A model generated the notes under the pieces. That model ran no database searches, had not been told where the DNA came from, and saw only the letters and a list, made by a program, of their open reading frames with translations. From assembly GCF_900116175.1 (NCBI RefSeq), contig NZ_FPCH01000001.1, positions 808,501 through 872,500 of the forward strand: 64,000 nucleotides of DNA, given 5' to 3'. Shown one piece after another: positions 60,464 to 64,000 of the stretch. Every line of letters begins with the position of its first letter. Position 1 is the first letter of the stretch. This stretch comes from Hyphomicrobium facile (GTDB lineage Bacteria > Pseudomonadota > Alphaproteobacteria > Rhizobiales > Hyphomicrobiaceae). The translations under genes were made by a program, and so were the position numbers.

Positions 60464-61510
60464 ATGACCGACAGGCTCGTCAGCAGCGCGCGAAAAGACG
60501 TCGACGCCTTCGAGGCGACGATACGTCCGCAATCGCTCGACGAATTCGTCGGGCAGGAGCAGGCGCGCGCCAACCTTCGGGTTTTCATCAAGGCGGCGCG
60601 CGGGCGGGGCGACGCGCTCGACCATGTGCTCTTTGCCGGTCCTCCGGGTCTCGGCAAGACGACGCTGGCGCAGATCCTTTCGAAGGAACTCGGCGTCGGA
60701 TTTCGGGCAACGTCGGGGCCGGTGATCTCGAAGGCTGGCGATCTCGCGGCGCTCCTGACCAATCTCGAAGAGCGCGACGTGCTCTTCATCGACGAAATCC
60801 ACCGGCTCAATCCGGCTGTCGAAGAAATACTCTATCCGGCCATGGAGGATTTCCAGCTCGATCTGATGATCGGCGAGGGGCCGGCGGCGCGGTCGGTGCG
60901 CATCGATCTGCCGAAATTCACGCTCGTCGGCGCGACGACGCGGGCGGGACTGCTGACCAATCCGTTGCGGGATCGCTTCGGGATTCCCGTCCGCCTCAAC
61001 TTCTATTCGATTGCGGAACTCGAACTGGTCGTCGGCCGCGGTGCGCGCGTGCTCGGCGCGCAGATGTCTCCCGACGGCGCGCGTGAAATCGCCAAACGCT
61101 CGCGGGGCACGCCGCGGATCGCCGGGCGTCTTCTTCGCCGCGTTCGCGATTTCGCGTCGGTCGAAGGGGCGGTCGTCATCAACGCCGAGGTCGCCGACCG
61201 GGCGCTGACGATGCTCGAGGTCGATGGCGAGGGGCTGGACGCGCTCGATCACCGCTATCTCGGGTGCATCCTTCACAACTACGAAGGCGGGCCGGTCGGT
61301 ATCGAAACGCTGGCCGCGGCGCTTTCCGAGCCTCGGGATGCGCTTGAGGAGATCGTGGAGCCCTTTCTTCTGCAGCAAGGGTTCATCGGCCGCACCCCCC
61401 GCGGGCGGGTTTTGACGCTCAAGGCTTATCGCCATCTTGGGGTTAACGGGCCCGCGCGCGCGGCCACGCCGGAACTGCCTATTTTTGAGGACGACGAGGA
61501 CGGGACTTAA
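60464..61510 (+). CDS. ruvB: Holliday junction DNA helicase subunit RuvB
   Basis: This 348-residue AAA+ ATPase has Walker [15 protein letters not shown], Walker [13 protein letters not shown], sensor [14 protein letters not shown] with the arginine finger in LRDRFG, and a winged-helix C-terminus ([13 protein letters not shown]). RuvB drives branch migration of Holliday junctions as a hexamer with RuvA. It begins 65 bp after the small membrane gene. The acidic C-terminus (EDDEDGT) is common in alphaproteobacteria. Confidence 0.97.
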   Translation: MTDRLVSSARKDVDAFEATIRPQSLDEFVGQEQARANLRVFIKAARGRGDALDHVLFAGPPGLGKTTLAQILSKELGVGFRATSGPVISKAGDLAALLTNLEERDVLFIDEIHRLNPAVEEILYPAMEDFQLDLMIGEGPAARSVRIDLPKFTLVGATTRAGLLTNPLRDRFGIPVRLNFYSIAELELVVGRGARVLGAQMSPDGAREIAKRSRGTPRIAGRLLRRVRDFASVEGAVVINAEVADRALTMLEVDGEGLDALDHRYLGCILHNYEGGPVGIETLAAALSEPRDALEEIVEPFLLQQGFIGRTPRGRVLTLKAYRHLGVNGPARAATPELPIFEDDEDGT

Positions 61511-61631
61511 CGCCGCTCTCGCCCGTCTTGGCCCGCTTTGGGGTGGCGAAGTTCACGGATTCGACAGCATTCTCAGGCCAGGATGAGGGAAGGCTTCGTC
61601 CTTCCGCTGCACGGTTCGAGGGAAAACGGGT

Positions 61632-62576
61632 TTGATCAGTCGCCGCGATTTGCTGAAGTTGACTGGCGTGGCCGGGGTCGGCTCGACGGCGCTCAGCGGT
61701 TACGCGCTCGCCGAAGCCTTCCGCGAAAGAGTGACTTCGTACAACTTGACGCCTCCCAACTGGACGCCGGGTCTCAAGCTGAAGTTTGCGGTGCTCGCGG
61801 ACCTTCACGTTTGCGAACCCTGGATGTCGGTCGAGCGTCTCGAAGTCATCGTCGAGCAGACGAACAGCCTCGGTGCGGACGCCATACTGCTGCTCGGGGA
61901 TTACGTCGTCGGTCATCGGCTCGGGAAATATTCGGGGGCCGTGAGCAGTGGCGCTTGGGCGACCGTTCTCAGTAAGCTCAAGGCGCCGCTTGGCGTCCAT
62001 GCGGTTCTCGGCAACCACGACTGGTGGGAATCGCGCGACGTGCAGAAAAAACGCGCGGGCCCGACGCCTGCCGGATTGGCGCTGCAAGTGGTCGGCATTC
62101 CGGTCTACGAGAACAATGCCGTGCGCCTCGAGAAGGATGGGCAAGCTTTCTGGCTCGCTGGTCTCGGCGATCAATGGGCGTTCTGGCCGCGAAACGAAGA
62201 ATACGACGAGTTCGTGCAAGGGGGCAAAATCGCCTATCACGGCGTCGATGATCTTCCGGCGACGCTCCGGCAGGTGACGGACAGCGCTCCGGTGATCCTG
62301 ATGGCGCATGAGCCAGATATCTTTCCGAAGGTTTCTAACCGGGTTTCCTTGACGATCGCCGGTCACACGCATGGCGGCCAGGTTCGGATATTCGGATATG
62401 CGCCCATCGTGCCGTCGCGTTTTGGATCACGTTATGCGTACGGTCACATCGTCGAGGACAAGCGGCACATGATCGTCTCGGGCGGTCTTGGGTGCTCGTC
62501 GTTGCCGATCAGATTCGGCTCTCCGCCCGAAATCGTCGTCATTGAGCTTGGCGGGTCCGAAGGGGGCGAAGTTTGA
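61632..62576 (+). CDS. Tat-exported metallophosphoesterase
   Basis: The start is a TTG at 61632. It is chosen because the next residues ISRRDLLKLTGVAG form a twin-arginine (Tat) signal followed by a hydrophobic stretch. The calcineurin-like metal site is complete: LADLHVCEPWM, LLLGDYVVGHR, LGNHDWWESRD, MAHEPDI and AGHTHGGQVRI. The Tat signal suggests a folded, metal-loaded enzyme exported to the periplasm. YaeI-like relatives act on phosphodiesters, such as lipid-linked ones; the substrate here is unknown. It ends overlapping the ybgC start. Confidence 0.88.
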   Translation: MISRRDLLKLTGVAGVGSTALSGYALAEAFRERVTSYNLTPPNWTPGLKLKFAVLADLHVCEPWMSVERLEVIVEQTNSLGADAILLLGDYVVGHRLGKYSGAVSSGAWATVLSKLKAPLGVHAVLGNHDWWESRDVQKKRAGPTPAGLALQVVGIPVYENNAVRLEKDGQAFWLAGLGDQWAFWPRNEEYDEFVQGGKIAYHGVDDLPATLRQVTDSAPVILMAHEPDIFPKVSNRVSLTIAGHTHGGQVRIFGYAPIVPSRFGSRYAYGHIVEDKRHMIVSGGLGCSSLPIRFGSPPEIVVIELGGSEGGEV

Positions 62577-63064
62577 CCCGCGAGCAGTGGCCCGATCTTG
62601 CCGGGCGCATCGTTCGCGATGCGGGCGGTCAGCGGCACATTCTTCCCGTTCGCGTCTATTTCGAGGACACCGACGCAGGCGGCCTCGTCTATCACGCCTC
62701 GTACGTGCGCTTCGCGGAACGCGGCCGCACCGATTTTCTGCGCCTTCTCGGCACCGACGCCCGGCGTTTGATCGACGGTTCCGAGAGCACCGAACCCGCG
62801 GCCTTCGTCGTTCGGCGGATGAGCTTCGACTTCGCGCGTCCCGGACGCATGGACGATCTCCTGGAGGTCGAAACGCGCGTCAAGGAGCTTGGCGCGGCCA
62901 GCGTAACGCTCGATCAGACGATCAGTCGCGATGGCATGCGTCTCGTTTCGGCCGAGGTCGTCGTGGTGCTCGTGTCGATTTCAGGGAAGCCGCTCCGCTT
63001 GAGCGACGCTGTGCGCGAAGCCTTCCAAGCGCATGCGGCGGGGGCGAAAAATTCCCGGACGTAA
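62573..63064 (+). CDS. ybgC: Acyl-CoA thioester hydrolase YbgC (Tol-Pal associated)
   Basis: This 163-residue 4HBT hotdog enzyme has VYFEDTDAGGLVYHASYVRF, AERGRTDFLRLLG, with the active-site Asp in the ED(T)DAGG motif. YbgC hydrolyses short-chain acyl-CoA or acyl-ACP and is encoded at the head of the tol-pal cluster. The start is TTG 62573, overlapping the previous stop (TTGA); there is no better start before the conserved domain. tolQ follows after a 358-bp gap. Confidence 0.93.
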   Translation: MTREQWPDLAGRIVRDAGGQRHILPVRVYFEDTDAGGLVYHASYVRFAERGRTDFLRLLGTDARRLIDGSESTEPAAFVVRRMSFDFARPGRMDDLLEVETRVKELGAASVTLDQTISRDGMRLVSAEVVVVLVSISGKPLRLSDAVREAFQAHAAGAKNSRT

Positions 63065-63422
63065 GTCTCGGCGCGCAATATTTCGCCGGCGCCATCAAAG
63101 CGCGTCCACACGCCGATTGACATTCGTGACCCCGGTCGTCATGGCTCATCATGAGGTAAATGGCCGCGTTTTTCGTGGATAAACACGACGATGCGTCATT
63201 GCCATCGGCTACATCAAGCCCTCGTTTCGTCATATTGGGCGTCAAAAGCTCTGGATGCGAATGAGTGTGGTGGGCGATGGCGCTTGCTGCCGGGGTGGAC
63301 GTCATTACGCCGTCATACGCAAACTTCATCGGGCCCGCGCCGGGCGCGTCCCAATGCTGCCGAAATTCAACGGCCCGTGCGGCTCCGTACGGGTATCGCA
63401 ATTCTTCGACATGGATGGTGAA
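63065..63422. other. Intergenic region between ybgC and tolQ
   Basis: About 360 bp without a supported gene. It contains a GC-rich pair of inverted-repeat arms (around 63320-63350) and a frame to 63421 that is not convincing. A tolQ promoter is likely here. The gap is longer than usual between ybgC and tolQ, which are often close. Confidence 0.5.
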
Positions 63423-64000
63423 ATGAATCCCGCGGATGTCGCCCAAAGCGCCGTTGCCCCGGTCGGAGCGAGCGGCGTCTCGTTCATCGAACTGTTTTTG
63501 CATGCGAGCCTTACCGTCCAAATCATCATGACGGGGCTTGGCATCGCGTCCGTCTGGTCGTGGGCGATCATCTTCGAAAAGCTCCTCGCCTTCCGGCGTG
63601 CTCGCATCGAGAGCGACCGCTTCGAGCAATTGTTCTGGTCGGGTCAATCGCTCGACGAGCTTTACGCGAACCTGTCGCGCGGGCGGACGATCACCATGGC
63701 GGCGCTCTTCGTTGCCGCGATGCGCGAGTGGAAGCGCTCGGTCGAAGGCAACATCCGCGCGCTCGGTGGCATTCAGCTGCGCGTCGAGAAGGTGATGGAC
63801 GTCACGATCAGCCGGGAGATGGAACGTCTCGACCGGCGCTTGCTGTTTCTTGCGACCGTTGGTTCGACGGCGCCGTTCGTCGGCCTGTTCGGTACGGTCT
63901 GGGGCATCATGACGAGCTTCCAGTCGATCGCGGTTTCGAAGAACACCTCGCTGGCGGTTGTTGCACCTGGTATCGCGGAAGCCTTGTTCGCGACGGCACT
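63423..64000 (+). CDS. tolQ: Tol-Pal system protein TolQ (runs off the window)
   Basis: The visible 192 codons start MNPADVAQSAVAPVGASGVS and include the first membrane helix (LTVQIIMTGLGIASVWSWAI) and the second (LLFLATVGSTAPFVGLFGTV, then WGIMTSF), which contain the TolQ/ExbB GTVWGIM motif. TolQ forms the proton-driven inner membrane motor with TolR that energises TolA and Pal during division and keeps the envelope stable. The gene continues past 64000. An ATG at 63413 is out of frame. Confidence 0.95.
   Translation, partial: MNPADVAQSAVAPVGASGVSFIELFLHASLTVQIIMTGLGIASVWSWAIIFEKLLAFRRARIESDRFEQLFWSGQSLDELYANLSRGRTITMAALFVAAMREWKRSVEGNIRALGGIQLRVEKVMDVTISREMERLDRRLLFLATVGSTAPFVGLFGTVWGIMTSFQSIAVSKNTSLAVVAPGIAEALFATA

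Overview
The window is chromosomal DNA from an alphaproteobacterium, most likely a Hyphomicrobium-like member of the Hyphomicrobiales (order fairly sure, genus an inference). The evidence is a GC-rich sequence carrying ctrA, sciP (DUF1153), rcdA (DUF1465) and a zauP-zapA pair; a PmtA-type phospholipid N-methyltransferase; a complete NAD-dependent formate dehydrogenase operon (LysR-fdsG-fdsB-fdsA-fdhD-fdsD), typical of C1-using bacteria; and the order yebC-ruvC-ruvA-ruvB-ybgC-tolQ. I see no insertion sequence, prophage, CRISPR array or rRNA. Most of the window is core genome.

Layout. 1-2.1 kb: the last codons of a VanB-like reductase, a 61-residue one-helix membrane protein, an NCS1-type permease, a terminator and a CAT-anticodon tRNA; this is the most accessory-looking part. 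2.2-4.3 kb: pmtA and mnmA. 4.6-7.8 kb: a cell-cycle block with sciP, a lipoprotein, fliJ and ctrA, with CtrA-like boxes upstream of sciP and ctrA. 7.9-16 kb: envelope and small metabolic genes: a duplicated outer membrane barrel, an MBL-fold hydrolase, divergent secreted paralogues, tandem histidine phosphatases, thioesterase, DUF3617, DJ-1/PfpI and GYD proteins. 16-26 kb: uvrB, a PsiF-like protein, an SDR, an aspartate aminotransferase, an EF-G-like GTPase and a cupin. 26.2-33.5 kb: formate dehydrogenase and its probable LysR regulator.

33.6-43 kb: a degenerate SDR, a proline/alanine-rich membrane protein with a decayed EAL domain, a HAD hydrolase, a quinone oxidoreductase, DUF1192, rcdA, rpmE and an ABC exporter. 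Two exact TTAA-N7-TTAA CtrA boxes lie here. One precedes a hairpin and strong terminator, so may drive a small RNA; the other abuts a 40-codon ORF. 43-50.5 kb: a non-flagellar MotA/OmpA-type pair, an inositol-monophosphatase-like enzyme, a Sel1 protein, a ThiE-like protein and an L,D-transpeptidase. 50.6-52.7 kb: class I aldolase and GAPDH, without pgk. 53-54.5 kb: zauP-zapA, a 6S RNA and 5-formyl-THF cyclo-ligase, the arrangement also found in enterobacteria. 54.5-64 kb: a YmdB-like phosphodiesterase, yebC, an unusual membrane-spanning alpha/beta hydrolase, ruvCAB with a small membrane gene inserted, a Tat-exported phosphoesterase, ybgC and a truncated tolQ.

How the parts fit. CtrA (ending in the Ala-Ala degradation signal), SciP (known to inhibit CtrA-dependent transcription in Caulobacter) and RcdA (known as a CtrA-proteolysis adaptor there) are encoded within about 36 kb. 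The CtrA boxes suggest local feedback wiring. The fds operon oxidises formate to CO2 with NADH formation, with FdhD for cofactor sulfuration. All functional statements come from motifs read by eye; no database search was run.
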